The notes beneath the pieces were generated by a model. The model made no database searches. It was not told the origin of the DNA and saw nothing but the letters and a program-made list of their open reading frames with translations. Of a stretch of 64,000 nucleotides of DNA, positions 21,911-32,688 are shown in pieces. The stretch is from Durusdinium trenchii (Eukaryota > Sar > Dinophyceae > Suessiales > Symbiodiniaceae). The position numbers and the translations under genes were made by a program. Location of the stretch: NCBI GenBank assembly GCA_963970005.1, contig CAXAMN010015335.1, positions 560,546 through 624,545 of the forward strand, in the 5' to 3' direction. The first letter of the stretch is position 1, and the number at the start of each line of letters is the position of its first letter.

Positions 21911-22504
21911 ACCTATTAAAAAACGGACCCCTATTAGAAAAAAGTCATGTCAGAAACCCCTAAATACGGTTTATATTTGTTTTTAAATTACCGCCCTTTC
22001 AAGCCGCTACTAAACTACCAACATTGCCGACTTTGGAGGAGTTTTGTTTATTAGGTTCCAAAAACAACCGTAACTGCCAACCTCTGTCCGCCCTGTCTAT
22101 CCACCATGACACGCCGCGCTTACACCAGCAGGCTTTCCTTCCCCCAATGGCACGGACTCACGCAAACGCACTTGCCACCGAGGTCATGCAACACCGCATG
22201 GCACAGCGACATCACCTTTCGAAAGCTTTAGCTGTTAGTCTACTGAAGAATCACTATTCTAATGAAGGTTTTTGTAGGGGAAAAGGAAGACCCTTCGATC
22301 TGGAGCTTTTTTGCACTTTTGATATGAATTCAATAAAGGATTTTATATAAAATTTTACGGATTTACTTTTTTGTTTTGAAGCTCTTCCCAGGTGACCCTA
22401 TTTTGGACCCCCCCCGATTTCAGGGACCCCCTATTAGAAAAAATGCGACCGAGGTTTCCTTATTTGGGGGGGGGGGGGGGGGGGGCCCGTGTTTTTTAAT
22501 AGGT
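21911..22504. mobile_element. Possible terminal-inverted-repeat element with poly-G tract
   Basis: Left end ACCTATTAAAAAACGG and right end CGTGTTTTTTAATAGGT are inverted repeats 594 bp apart. Just inside, GGACCCCTATTAGAAAAAAG (21,925) is repeated directly as GGACCCCCTATTAGAAAAAATG (22,425). The element is AT-rich unlike its flanks and contains a 108-codon plus-strand ORF (22,024-22,350) of unknown type, beginning 'MPTLEEFCLLGSKNNRNC'. I could not find a clear target-site duplication. Confidence 0.45.
22466..22485 (+). repeat. Poly-G tract, 20 bases
   Basis: Uninterrupted run of 20 G just inside the right inverted repeat of the 21,911-22,504 element, followed by CCC. Possible G-quadruplex former; could also be an assembly trouble spot. 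Confidence 0.95.
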
Positions 22505-23143
22505 GGACCGGATTAATCGCAGAGTTTGGCACATCTGCGACCATGGGGGCAGACTACGGCAATCGACCGTGACGCCTTGCATTAATTCATAATTAGGTGA
22601 GCGGCTACAGACAACAGTCGACGGCAAGCGCAAGAGTCGAGAGTAGAAAGCCGGTGATCTTCCATACATCACTTGCGCTTGGATAGTCTCTTGGAAGAGA
22701 CCATTTGTTGAGACAGTCCCCGAGACCGTTGAGTCTCCAATCTGTTCTCAGTTCTCAGTCCTCTCCGACCGTCGACACGGTTCGGTCTCGCTCGAAAACG
22801 CTTCGCGACCCTTCCGTGGTTGGTTTTCCAACGGACCGGCCCTGAATGTCCGGTCTTTGACCAAGGAATCCGGTTGTACCAAGGGTTTGGGACAAAAGAA
22901 CCTGGGAAGACGATTCCAAGGAATGCGCGCGCACCAGTGATTCCAATGGATTTTAGACTGCAACCAAGGCGAACTCTTTTGATCCCAGAAACTCCATGTC
23001 TGAAATAGCTCCTGGAACAAAACCACTTGCATGGGTCCTCTCCGGACCTATCCGGATGCAAGAGGATGTACCTCTTCCAGTGCGTGAAAGCTCGGACTGA
23101 CTGCGCTCGATCGCCCGCCTTGGCTTCGGGGTCGTCCGAGTAC

Positions 23144-23209
23144 GCCCGGCTCCGACAGGTTCCGCTCGACGACCGCCACGAGGTCTTGGGCGGTGTAAGG
23201 CCGCGAATC
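23144..23209 (-). CDS. Exon with 'RPxTAQ' motif, copy 1
   Basis: The acceptor CGCCGGCAG opens exactly 22 codons, 'DSRPYTAQDLVAVVERNLSE' then 'PG', ending at a GT donor (GGGC/GTACTC). Near-perfect RNY codons. The first half matches the exon at 47,385-47,454 ('DGFRPHTAQGLVVQ') including the phase-0 acceptor, so the two are homologous. Domain unknown. The sequence downstream stays open in another frame ('AYSDDPEAKAGDRAQSVR'). Confidence 0.48.
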
Positions 23210-23293
23210 CTGCCGGCGGCACCGACGGGAGGAAGGCGGCACCCTACGGTGGACCGTCGTGGTTTCAAAGGGGAAGAGGAGGAGCTTGATCAA

Positions 23294-23367
23294 AGAGTGG
23301 ATGATGATGGTTAGGTTGCAGGCCTTAATCTCTAAAACAGAGATCACATCTTGCCGACTGTAACAGG
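23294..23367 (-). repeat. Introner-like element, copy 2
   Basis: Minus strand CCTGTTACAGTCGGCAAG...AAGGCCTGCAACCTAACCATCATCATCCACT. Left end is slightly shortened. It lies about 85 bp upstream, in transcript order, of the 23,144-23,209 exon. Confidence 0.6.
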
Positions 23368-24027
23368 TTTCCGGGGACATCACCCAAATCAACCGCTCAG
23401 TACACGGCGTACTAAACGGCGTACACGAGTGGCACTGGATAAATCGATGCACAGGGAAGTCACCCAAGGCCAGGGAGGAAAAATAATGCATTTAATAAGC
23501 CATGCAAAACCAGGATAAAACATTTGCCAAAATGGTTTTAGGTACCTACAAGGGGGAATTTGAGCGAGCAGCTAAGAGTCTTGACAAGGACACCGGGAAC
23601 AAGGTCCCAGGGCATATGACATGTCCCTGCTGCACAAAATGTGGATGGCCTGCCAAAGCTGAGGATAAATCTTCTTCGACTGGTGTTTCTAAGCCGTTAG
23701 TGTATGTTATTGTGATATATCATATGTTGCGTATTGTTGTGTCAAGTAACTCCAAAGTCCTCAATTTGAGACCTCCAATGAAGTTATATAGATCTGACAT
23801 TCTGACAGACTTGAACTGGCATCTAACTATATAACAAATACTACACTGTTTATCGAATTTGGTCTGGTCTCCCTCTCTCTCGCTCTCTCTTCCCCTATCT
23901 TCACAAGTATATCACCTTAGAAAGGAAAGGTCAATTGTGAAGGGAGTCCTGGTCCAAAGAGACATATGGACTCCAGAAAGTCCACCTCTGAGCTCCGAAG
24001 CAGAACATATCAAGCACTGGCCATCAT

Positions 24028-24133
24028 CCAGAGTCACAGAGCTCGGGGTAACACTCTTCAGTCCTCAAGTGTGACTGGGGCACCCCGACGGCACCCTCCA
24101 TGGAGTCCGCACCCCGAGCTCTGTCACTGCTGG
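24028..24133. repeat. Fold-back element
   Basis: CCAGAGTCACAGAGCTCGGGGT at the left pairs with ACCCCGAGCTCTGTCACTGCTGG at the right, about 60 bp apart. No second copy seen in the window. Confidence 0.6.
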
Positions 24134-24170
24134 CGGGGAGATGTTACAGAAACACTTGGTCCCTATGGAT

Positions 24171-24271
24171 CCACATGCCGAACCTGAGAAGGTGAGGACG
24201 GAGACTATTTATGTATATAGGCTTGGAGGGTCCAATGATCTTCTCAAGAGGTATGTGGATCCATTACGGGG
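24171..24271. repeat. Fold-back element family B, copy 2 (inverted)
   Basis: Arms CCCTATGGATCCACATGCCGAACC and its near complement ending GGATCCATTACGGGG; the core GGAGACTATTTATGTATATAGGCTTGGAGGGTCC is the reverse complement of the cores at 18,948 and 35,508. Confidence 0.65.
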
Positions 24272-24894
24272 TATATGTTGTTGCCTGCTCGGTGGAGGGT
24301 GACCCTGTAATGAACGAACCACGCCTTTCGTTGCGGAGCCGTCGCCCCGGGTCGGAGCGTCGCGATGGTTCTGCTAGCCGTCCCCTGAGAAAAACCCATG
24401 GTCCCTAAAGCCAAGTCAGGCAAACGCCTGAAGATCCGCTATGGGCTATGAGTGAGTATTGCTTGATCTGTGCTCACTCTTGACTCGAGGAGTGGATGCT
24501 TCAGTCCAAGGGAACCAAACCCCACGCAGCCACGCACTTCCAACCTCGTTTTGGCAAACAACTCGTCGCTGACGCTGGTGGTCAGTGACAATCACGACCG
24601 GATCCAGGATGACCGGTCGCGACCAAACGAGGTCGGGTCGGTTCTGAGTCGACCGTGGTCAATCGACCGTGGTCGTGTGGCGAAGGTCGATCGTGAACGC
24701 CGTGCGACGACGGCCCTGGCACCATCTCCCACACATGTTGCATGTGAAACAGCTTTAGGGATTGGCACCATCGATCTGAGGATGGTATGTCAGTCCAAAC
24801 GACAAACGATGAATCGAAACGCAGAAAAGTGCTGGCACTGGGTTTTCAGTGGTGGTGTGAGACAATAGACTTATTATGACTTATTTAACATCAT

Positions 24895-24897
<3 letters not shown>

Positions 24898-24930
<33 letters not shown>

Positions 24931-24931
24931 T
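24898..24931. repeat. ATC/TCA trinucleotide microsatellite
   Basis: About eleven perfect CAT repeats, then CTTG. No coding context recognised around it. Confidence 0.95.
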
Positions 24932-25271
24932 TGCATTTATTGTTGGGAAAGTATGTCCGGAGAAAGAACCACCTCCTTGATCTGCCAGGATCTGCACACC
25001 TCTTTACTTAGACAATGGATTTGTAGGACCTAGACAACAAATCTCTCTCAATATCAGCAGGTTCTTCACCATGGTGCAGCCTTCATGGATGCTCAAGTTA
25101 GTGGTTTTCCTTGCGGGGTCTGAGAACATTCCTTCCTTCATTCATTCATTCATTCATTCGAGAAACATCACCACCCCCCCAAAAAAACAACACAAGTGGA
25201 TGCGGAATAGTTTGTTTTGGGGATGGCCCACCATTTGGCACCATGGACATGAACAGTATTGAAGAGATAAC

Positions 25272-25368
25272 CACTATGACAGGAAATTATTTTCGTGAGA
25301 AGATCTGTTGCTTCTGATTCGCCGTGTTCTTCCCGACGCGAGAGCCGCGTGACGAGTTCCAGCGACCC
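25272..25368 (-). CDS. Candidate exon, charged
   Basis: The acceptor TTTGTGGCAG opens 'GSLELVTRLSRREEHGESEA' then 'TDLLTKIISCHS', ending at a GT donor (AGTG/GTTATC). Strong codon bias in the first two thirds. No domain recognised. Confidence 0.4.
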
Positions 25369-27147
25369 CTGCCACAAACAAAAATGCCAGCTCCCAGTCA
25401 AGTGGGGCGATCAGAAGCATCTGAACACATGTTTTATGGGGCCGGCAAGGAAACCAACAAAGACACGACCTGTCTAGGACTGGAATACACGCCGCCCCAT
25501 GGACCTATATGTCATATAATGCCATATACAGTTACATGTGTATAATAATACATGGAGCGTCTTGACTGGGAGATGTGGAGTCTCTCCAGAATCTCTTCGA
25601 CCATGCTGCTGTTTCGGCGTGACTCCGCACAATGCACTTCTTCCGCTTTTGTGCAAAAGAAGGCCTACATAGGTGGCTGTATAGGGCGCAGCAACGCCAA
25701 CGGCAGCAACTTGAAAACCAAGCTCAACACTCCACCTTTGCAACAAACTGTCAGAACAGCATGGAGCATCTGCAAGGAAACCTCAATTTCTTCCTGCTCT
25801 CTCTTTCGTTTGCCATGCGAGCAAAGATTCATAATCTATATATGCAGGGATTGTGAAATGCAGGGATTCACCCAAGGACACTAGAAAAAAGGGATCAGTC
25901 CAGGGTCACCCAACCAATTCACAACCGATCTTTTCGATTCCGTGGGTACGCAATGGTACGCAGGTTCCAACGTTTGACCAGAACAGGCCCAATGGTTGGG
26001 TCTCAAACTGGGATGGCAGGTGTGAAAAACCCAGGCGTTGAAGTCCGTCACCTCCTGGGGGGTGCTATGACCATTGCCCTTGAAAGAAATTCATAATCTG
26101 ATTCAAGGATTCAAACCGATTGGATCTTTTGATTGGCAACATGTTTGGAGGAGTGTTGTGCTTGTTGAAAACCACCCGCCCAGCAAAGTCCGCCAAACGT
26201 CCAAAGGCCTCCACCTGGTTATATCAAGAACACCCCAATCCGGTGCATGGGTCGCTTCTACTTCTACCATCCCCCCCAAATGCTTGGTCCAAGACTGGCG
26301 CCATCTTTGCTGGGTTGGTTCCTGGCGACACCTCTCCTGGTCACTTCATGTGTCCACCTGGCATCTGTCGAGCTGGAGCGCTCGACAGATGTGTCTACTT
26401 CACCTTGCGGTGCTCAAAAGCTCAGGGAATCATCCTCAAACAATGATATCCGTTCCTGGCTTCGTCAAAGAAACGAGACGGTATGACAGCATGACCCTAT
26501 TTGTTGAATAGCGGGACGGAGGAGAAACATCTTGCACAGTTAGAGCCAAGTAGTCATCTGTCTCTGTCTGCCTCTGTCTGTCTGTCTGTACTCTCTCTCT
26601 CTCCCTCTCCCTCCCTCTCTCTCTCTCGCGGGTCCTGCTCTGCACTAATTTATATAGTTGGGCAGCTATATTGTTTAACATGCATACATCATAGGCTTCA
26701 ATCTCACTGCCATTCGCCCAGTACTCACGGACGGCTCTGCGGACCGCAGGGATCTGGTCAAACTCCGAGCGTCACGTTCCTCTCGAAGGACTCGATCAAG
26801 ACCTCAGGTTGTGTAGGACGAAAGCCAATGAACCGAAACAAAGCTGAGATGTCACCTCCCATAAGCCAACAGAATCCAACATAGACACCTGTCAAACATG
26901 GTGAAACAAACCTTAGATGTCCCAAACCATCCATCTGACCATCTGGAATAGATGGAATAATACATGAAGACCACATGAAAATGATCCATCCATCCATCCA
27001 TCCGCACTGGCACTGCTTACAAATGAAGCGACACGGAACCAATCGATCATCCATCCATTGTAGGTCATGATTCCAGTTCCCAAGAAGCGCTTTACGTTGA
27101 TGTTGACTCGAGAGGCAGTGATGACTGTTTGTTGTCGTGTCTTGGAG

Positions 27148-27250
27148 GTCTCAGGTTGTGAGAAAAAGATGGCTTTCAGAACGGTGCACGATCCACATGT
27201 GGCTGGGGGGTTGGAAACCTTCTAAGATTTACTGACCTGGAACCGGAACC
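27148..27250. repeat. About 100-bp block duplicated at 27,890-27,995
   Basis: The segment from 'GGTCTCAGGTTGTGAG' through 'GATCCACATGTGGCTGGGGG' to 'TTTACTGACCTGGAA' is repeated with few changes 740 bp downstream. The downstream copy spans the donor of the PAN-like exon, so this one is probably a relic of a duplicated exon-intron boundary. Confidence 0.7.
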
Positions 27251-27498
27251 CCGCTTACCATACATTATCCACTAGTGGTCCAATAGACCTCTTGGTGAAT
27301 GCCGGGATTCTCTAAGGGTGTCGTCATTTTGCTCATTTCTAATAACTCGGAAGCCGCGAAAAAAAAAAAAAAAAAAAACAGGCAGGACCTAGTGAAAACC
27401 TTGGCTTCTGGAAGAAACCATGTCCTCACAACAAGCTAGGGACTCAAGGCACTACATCAACGTCATGAGTCATGGTTGTGGTTGGCGGCTGGGGTTGG

Positions 27499-27535
<37 letters not shown>

Positions 27536-27627
27536 CTGTTGTTGTTGTTGCGGTGGTGGTCGTTGTAGAAGACCGAGGACTATCTCGAGTCTCAATATGG
27601 TTCCTCGAGTCGAAGAATCCCCGCACT

Positions 27628-27735
27628 CACTACCAGGACCCTCCGTTTTCGGGGTGCCCTGTCTGGAAGCCTAGGGGGGTAGGTGTGGGGTAGTCCAGCC
27701 AGGACACCCCGAGAGTCGGAGGGTCCTGGTACCCA
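27628..27735. repeat. Fold-back element
   Basis: TACCAGGACCCTCCG..TTTTCGGGGTGCCCTGTCTGG pairs with CCAGCCAGGACACCCCGAGAGTCGGAGGGTCCTGGTA around a 25-base loop; more than 30 paired positions. Confidence 0.75.
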
Positions 27736-27985
27736 TTTCACCCTGTGGTTCAGAAGCCAAAAACCAACAGTTTCCAGGAGTCATAGCTCGGGGTGCGCCG
27801 AGTTCCGGAGGATCAAAGCTGGGGTCCCCATGATCCACCCGTGACTGAAGCAGGCGCCGCACTTTTAGTGGCTGGACGTAGTGGTTGGTTGGATGTCTCA
27901 GGTTAGGAGGAAACAAATGGCTTTCACAACGGTGCAGGATCCGCATGTGGCTGGGGGGCTTGGACACCTTCTAGGATATACTGAC

Positions 27986-28128
27986 CTGGAAGCCCCTTTC
28001 TTGAAAACCCCTCCGAAGTCCATGCCGCGGCACAGTCCAAATCTCACAGCGCCCCAAGGACCACTCGATCCCGGTGCAGAACCAGGCGTTGGAGCAAGCT
28101 GCTTTGCACTCCTCGATGTCTCGATAGC
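27986..28128 (-). CDS. Exon encoding a PAN/apple-like Cys-rich segment
   Basis: In the minus frame 'YRDIEECKAACSNAWFCTGI' then 'EWSLGRCEIWTVPRHGLRRG'. The spacing Cys-x3-Cys-x5-Cys-x-Gly-Ile-Glu-Trp-x3-Gly-Arg-Cys-Glu-Ile-Trp is the core of the PAN/apple-type modules I know from Symbiodiniaceae predicted proteins, usually secreted or membrane-bound. Acceptor CGTGAG, donor TTCCAG/GTCAGT. A 255-codon plus-strand frame covers the same bases but is explained as a shadow. The rest of the domain lies in other exons not identified. Confidence 0.6.
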
Positions 28129-28223
28129 CTCACGCGTCACGTCCACCCAAGCGCGAGAAACGCGAGGCTGTCAGAGTCCAAGAGGGTCAGAGTCCTGGTT
28201 CCTTTGGGCCTGTCGAGTCCTAC

Positions 28224-28313
28224 CTTCTCTAGACCATCTAAGTGCATGCTTGAATCCGTGCAGTGGATCACCAACCCCCCTTGCTTCACATGTTCCAACG
28301 TGCCGGACCGTAC
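28224..28313 (-). CDS. Exon, 30 codons, upstream of the PAN-like exon
   Basis: Acceptor TTGGGGGCAG, donor GAGAAG/GTAGG; exactly 30 codons: 'VRSGTLEHVKQGGLVIHCTD' then 'SSMHLDGLEK'. Reasonable codon bias. Probably the same gene as 27,986-28,128 (95 bp apart), but phases were not reconciled: this exon ends in phase 0 while the PAN exon needs one incoming base. Confidence 0.42.
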
Positions 28314-30281
28314 CTGCCCCCAACGGAAGAACGTTTCAGCTGGGTGCCGCCCAGTCCTACCGGACAGGGCGCCATCTTCCAGCACCTTCCCTGCCAGGTC
28401 TCCGAAATGGAGGGTTGTTAGGCCCTAACAGGTTTCAATTGGTGACCTGTGAAGTCGGTGCTGGTTCACTCTTTCTGGTTCTTCAGACCGAGACTGAGAT
28501 CCAAGAAAAGCCTCGATGGAGGCTAGGGACCACGGGGGGAGGCGCGAGTCACGAACTGAAGAAGCTGGTTTGCCCTGTCTGGTGCTTTAGGGATTGGTTT
28601 GCCAGTCCTCCCCGGCCGGTGTGGATTGAACAACACACGGCAAACTAGGTTTGAAGAGAAAAACATCTGGTCCAAAATCCTGAGAAGTCAAGGACGTCAA
28701 GGGCATCACACACACACACACACGCACACACACACACGATTTCCATCTGCAAAAAACATTTTTGTCCTTCACACCATGGTCGTGTTAGTCTTTCATTGCA
28801 GGGGTGCAACCATGGCACCAAACTGACCCCAAAAACCAAGCGTTATGTATCATGATGTGTTTGACAACCTTCTTCTATAGAGCTGCCAGAATAGCTCCGC
28901 GTGAAATAGCTATGAGAAGGAGCTGAATATACGTTCTCATGGAGCAACTGAGGTGAGTGGAGATGCCTCTAAGACTAAATTATTGGTTATTGGCGAGACA
29001 TGTCCAGCCACAAATTGGTGGCTTTGTCGTTTTGTCGCAATTTGCATCTTGAGCCGGGTGCATTGATCAAATGCATGTGCAGCCACCCCATGCTCCATTG
29101 AAATGAATCCTTCAAGAAAACTGCGGCTTGCTGTCAGAGATATTTTCCTGATCCTGTAATTCCAAGTGCCGGAGGAAAAAGTATCAAGTCTCCGTTGGCT
29201 TGTGCTCCAAACATCTTCAAGACTACTAAAATGTCTGAAATTGCGGGTTTGGGAAAAGCTTCTCCCTAGCCTCCCTCTACTCATTCCAAACATATTTTGA
29301 TGTAAATCCGTAGTACAACAATGATTGTTTGTTTGGCAAAAGCAACTGAATTAATGGTTCTTGGACTCCGGGGTTTCTTGCTCAGCTTTCATGCGTCACA
29401 AAGGCCGATGCGCTGCGACTCTTGTTCATCGCCCGCAAGGCCCCCCACTCATGCAACCCGGAGGCTGGTCGGGGTGGCCTTGTGGGCTAGGGTGTAAAAG
29501 CCTCAGCAGGCTTCCCAAGATCCCTGATCATATTCCAGCCCTGGAGATCTCAACATGTTGTGAGAAGGTCTGTCTCGACCCTCCAAATCCACCCACCCAC
29601 CCCAAACACCTTCGAAGGTGGGGGTTCGTACGTAATTGTTGAATTTGCATGTCAGTCTTTAGGGGCTGCAGCGGAAAGTGGGTCCACTGGGCATCAAAGC
29701 CACTGCCACTTCCCGTGTGTGCGAGGAAGATCCTTTGGGAAAGCAGGTGCTAAGGCCTGAGCACCACGGGCCAATCACATGGCGCGTAGCAGTTCCCATC
29801 TACGTGTAATAGGGAATATCACGCAGTCTCACGGGATGGCGCTTCTCGTCTAAGGCCACAAACAGCTGGGATGTCACCTCCCACGCTGCCAACACAATCT
29901 AACATGAAACACCCCTTATAAATCACACACCATCCGTGTGAATGGAATACCTGTTCTATTTCTATGCATTTTAACCGATGAGATTGATCCATCCATGTAT
30001 GTAACTATTCCAGCCCCAACTCATTGCTTGGGTGATCAATGATCAAGTAACGTAGACTCTTGATTAACAACCTCCCCCACTTGAATTATAACACTTCTTC
30101 AGAGGATTTTAAATCAAGAGTCCACATTAAAAGAAGTCTTCATCCCAATGCTTGCGGGGACATAAGTTAGAAGATTTATCTTTTTACCAGCCACTTGAAA
30201 AGGACTGACTTCCAAAAGAGAAGACCTCATGACATATGAGTCATATGAGCTCTCTTACTGGACAATCTGGACTCTCTGGAC
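28314..30281. other. No supported gene
   Basis: Contains a CA microsatellite (28,710-28,738), a 118-codon minus frame (28,937-29,293) without a recognisable domain, and a GC-rich patch at 29,395-29,510 that is open on both strands ('KADALRLLFIARKAPHS' on plus). Repeat-like text GATGTCACCTCCCA...AACATGAAACACC at 29,872 also occurs at 26,848. Confidence 0.35.
30051..30129. repeat. Fold-back element family F, copy 1
   Basis: GTAGACTCTTGATTAACAACC pairs with ATTTTAAATCAAGAGTCCACAT. A second copy lies at 30,406-30,507. Confidence 0.7.
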
Positions 30282-30347
30282 CCCACCAAACGAGGCGGCG
30301 CACCGCTTGGACCCTTTGCCAAGGCTCTGGGGTGGTTGCGTCCGCCA
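30282..30347 (-). CDS. Candidate small exon
   Basis: The acceptor GGGCCAG opens a frame reading 'ADATTPEPWQRVQAVRRLVW' then 'W', ending at GT (TGGG/GTCCAG). Strong RNY bias. It sits between two family-F fold-back elements. No domain. Confidence 0.38.
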
Positions 30348-30405
30348 CTGGCCCGAGGCGTCGATCCGAAGGGTTACAGTAAACCCGGGTGAGGAGGAAA
30401 CGAGT

Positions 30406-30507
30406 CATGTAGACTCTTGATGATATTTCAACCACCCCATTTGAGTGTCTTTTCAATTCAAATCCGCGGGGTGGTATGGGGTGGTGATTAATCAAGAGTC
30501 TACATTG
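30406..30507. repeat. Fold-back element family F, copy 2
   Basis: ATGTAGACTCTTGATGATATTTCAACCACCCCA pairs with TGGGGTGGTGATTAATCAAGAGTCTACATT; nearly 30 paired bases. Confidence 0.8.
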
Positions 30508-30976
30508 ATAGCATTCACCTCTCCGTTTCAGTGTTGGCGACGAGCGCCAGAAGCATCGAGTGCCAGGGTCTGACTGAATGTCCAAGCCAAACGATTCAAA
30601 CGCTCCATGTGATTGCATGTTTGCCTATAAGCCTAATTTGCACCTCTGATTTATAGCCCCACTCGGGATGAACTTTATTTAGGGTAAACCAAGATGTCAA
30701 AATTTGCCGCCCCCCTTTATTAATCAAAGGACAACATTACTTCAAGGGGTTGTGGTTTGTATTGGTCAATGGTAGGATTCTCCAGTCCCATGGAGTTTTC
30801 CAGTCCCATGGAGTTTCTGGGTGACATAGGGCATAGGACCCCCAGTGTAGGACGATACCACCCGCCACATGTGGCGATGCCACACCGCTCCAGTGGGAAA
30901 ACTGACCTCCCACCCGTCCATCAACCCGGCACATCCGAACACTACATGTACATGTCAAAGAATATAATCCTATTAG

Positions 30977-31051
30977 CTGTAACAGTGGATGATGATGGTT
31001 AGTAAAGGCCTTGCCCAAAAATAGTGATCCTTGTTTTACTGACGGTTACAG
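30977..31051 (-). repeat. Introner-like element, copy 3
   Basis: Minus strand CTGTAACCGTCAGTAAAAC...AAGGCCTTTACTAACCATCATCATCCACTGTTACAG. This copy keeps both a GT near the left end and a terminal TTACAG, so it could be spliced as written. Confidence 0.65.
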
Positions 31052-31194
31052 GTAAGAACGGACAAACCCTACCGACATGCACCCCCGAAACCATCCCAAT
31101 GTGTGTATGGACCTGGGGACCTGGGTCAGGGCGACTTCCGACTTCCCAAAACAATCAAAAATGGAGTTCCTCGAAACATGCAGATTACCCTGTG

Positions 31195-31304
31195 TTACAC
31201 GAACACATCATGGAAGTAGATGGTGTTGCCACTGCAGCAAAGTCATGAAAAATATGTTGCCAAACAGGCTAAGAAAAACCACGTCACCGATGTGTTCGTA
31301 GGAG
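31195..31304. repeat. Fold-back element family A, probable copy
   Basis: TTACACGAACACATCATGGAAGTAGATGG at the left and CACCGATGTGTTCGTAGGAGT at the right. The GAACACATC arm is shared with the copy at 38,399. The core is diverged. Confidence 0.55.
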
Positions 31305-31387
31305 TCCCCGTGGGTATCTCTTGTTCGACCTGTACATTTGGGGTAAGGAAACCAATAGGTTGGGTCTAGGTTGGGTCTAGCCTCTTG

Positions 31388-31476
31388 CCAGCAACAGTGG
31401 ATGATGATGCTCGGGTTGCAGGTCGACTTCTCTAAAATAGTGGTGTTCTTGTGAAATCCAACTGTTACTGTTACAG
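31388..31476 (-). repeat. Introner-like element, copy 4
   Basis: Minus strand CCTGTAACAGTAACAGTTGG...CACTATTTTAGAG...CCTGCAACCCGAGCATCATCATCCACTGTTGCTGG. Only 340 bp from copy 3, same orientation. Confidence 0.65.
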
Positions 31477-32688
31477 GTTTCCTAGGGGAGTCGACCCTAC
31501 CAATATAGGCTTGATTGTTTTTACCCGTGCTCATTCGTTGTGGGTTTCCTGGACGGATCGGGCAGCGAGTGACACTTGGAACTTGTGGCCTGGAAGGCGA
31601 AAGCTTCCCACCCCTCCTAGCTGAAGCAAAACAGACTCCAGCTAGCTACAGCTAGACTTGTGCCAGGGCCCCCTCATATCCGTGCTTCGGCGTGTCCAAT
31701 CAAAGCCTCCGTGCTTTCGGGTCTTCGGGGAAGCCTCCGACCACAGCTTGGCGGGGCTTCCGCCTCGCCCTGCTCGTCCCACCCCCCCCCGGCCTGGCTC
31801 GGCAAGGGTGAAGCGTCTCACCAGATGGATCGAGGGGAACGAGTTTGGACGTGGGCCAGCCATATCCTGAGAAAACATCATCCAAGTGGCAACTGGGACT
31901 TGCATGAAGAAAAGCTGCTGATCTTCGAGGCTGAGATCTCATGGGTTCGGGCCATGGGTTTTGCCGGTGCAGGGGAGATTGCGCAAGCGCTTTTGCACCC
32001 CGAAGATCACACATCATGATGTTGGTCAACGATCGCTTCAAGAGTTCCTTCTTGGGATCGCAAATCCAACACACAGCTGGATGATCAACATTGGAGCAAG
32101 CGTCTGCTGCGCGGAAGCCGAACTTCTGCTGCGGCAATATGACACCAAATTCACAGCGTTAATGACCAAACACTCCATGTATGCATAAATCTGCCTACAT
32201 TGACCCCCCAAACACCACCAATCCAATGTAGTATTTAAATATGCAACACATATTCCATGCATAGAATGTCCGGGATGTTCAGTGCGTGCCTGCACCTTTG
32301 CTGAGTTCTGTTCACCATCTGCCGTCACAGGCCAACGACGTCATTAGCTGCGACATCTTGGTCGACTGAAATTCCAAGAGAGTCCTGTTTTGAAGCCAGA
32401 ACTTCCAAGACCAAACCAACCACCTGCTTTCGTTGAAAAAGGACGCTGAATGTAACACCGATCCCCAGTTGGCGGTTTTCGGGCAGTTTTCGAGCCCTCA
32501 TTCCATCCTCATTCCTCAGGGCAATCCTGATTCCTCAGTGTCTGCAGCCATGCCCTGTTTCTTCGTTTATGGGTTCTGTAACTCTGAAAGATGTTAGCCA
32601 CAAAAACTGTTGTGTCCAAAAAAACGTTTAATATTGTCCAAGACTTTCCTTACCCAAGCCAGTACTCATAGCAGCGTATCTTCAGCAT
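31477..32688. other. 3' flank of the PPR gene; no other gene supported
   Basis: A GC-rich patch at 31,690-31,830 is open on both strands (minus 'GGSPAKLWSEASPKTRKHGG'). A repeat with AACACTCCATGTATGCATAAAT and an inverted end ATTCCATGCATAGAATGT lies at 32,166-32,275. No polyadenylation signal can be assigned; dinoflagellates lack a conserved AATAAA. Confidence 0.35.

Larger units (their letters stand above)
25369..27985. other. No supported gene; microsatellites and repeats
   Basis: A 74-codon plus-strand frame (25,632-25,856, 'LHRWLYRAQQRQRQQLEN...') is polar then hydrophobic but has no splice or start context. Otherwise: ATTC repeats near 25,137, CT-rich tract 26,555-26,635, CCAT repeats near 26,985, poly-A 27,357-27,379, TTGCTG/TTG repeats 27,500-27,552 and a fold-back at 27,628-27,735. 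Confidence 0.4.

Noticed and set aside
22669..23268. 199-codon minus-strand ORF
   Set aside because: Arg/Pro-rich chance frame over GC-rich hairpins; only its upstream part overlaps a bounded exon, which is in a different frame.
27881..28648. 255-codon plus-strand ORF
   Set aside because: It overlaps the PAN-like exon and another bounded exon on the minus strand; composition is not protein-like, so it is a shadow frame.
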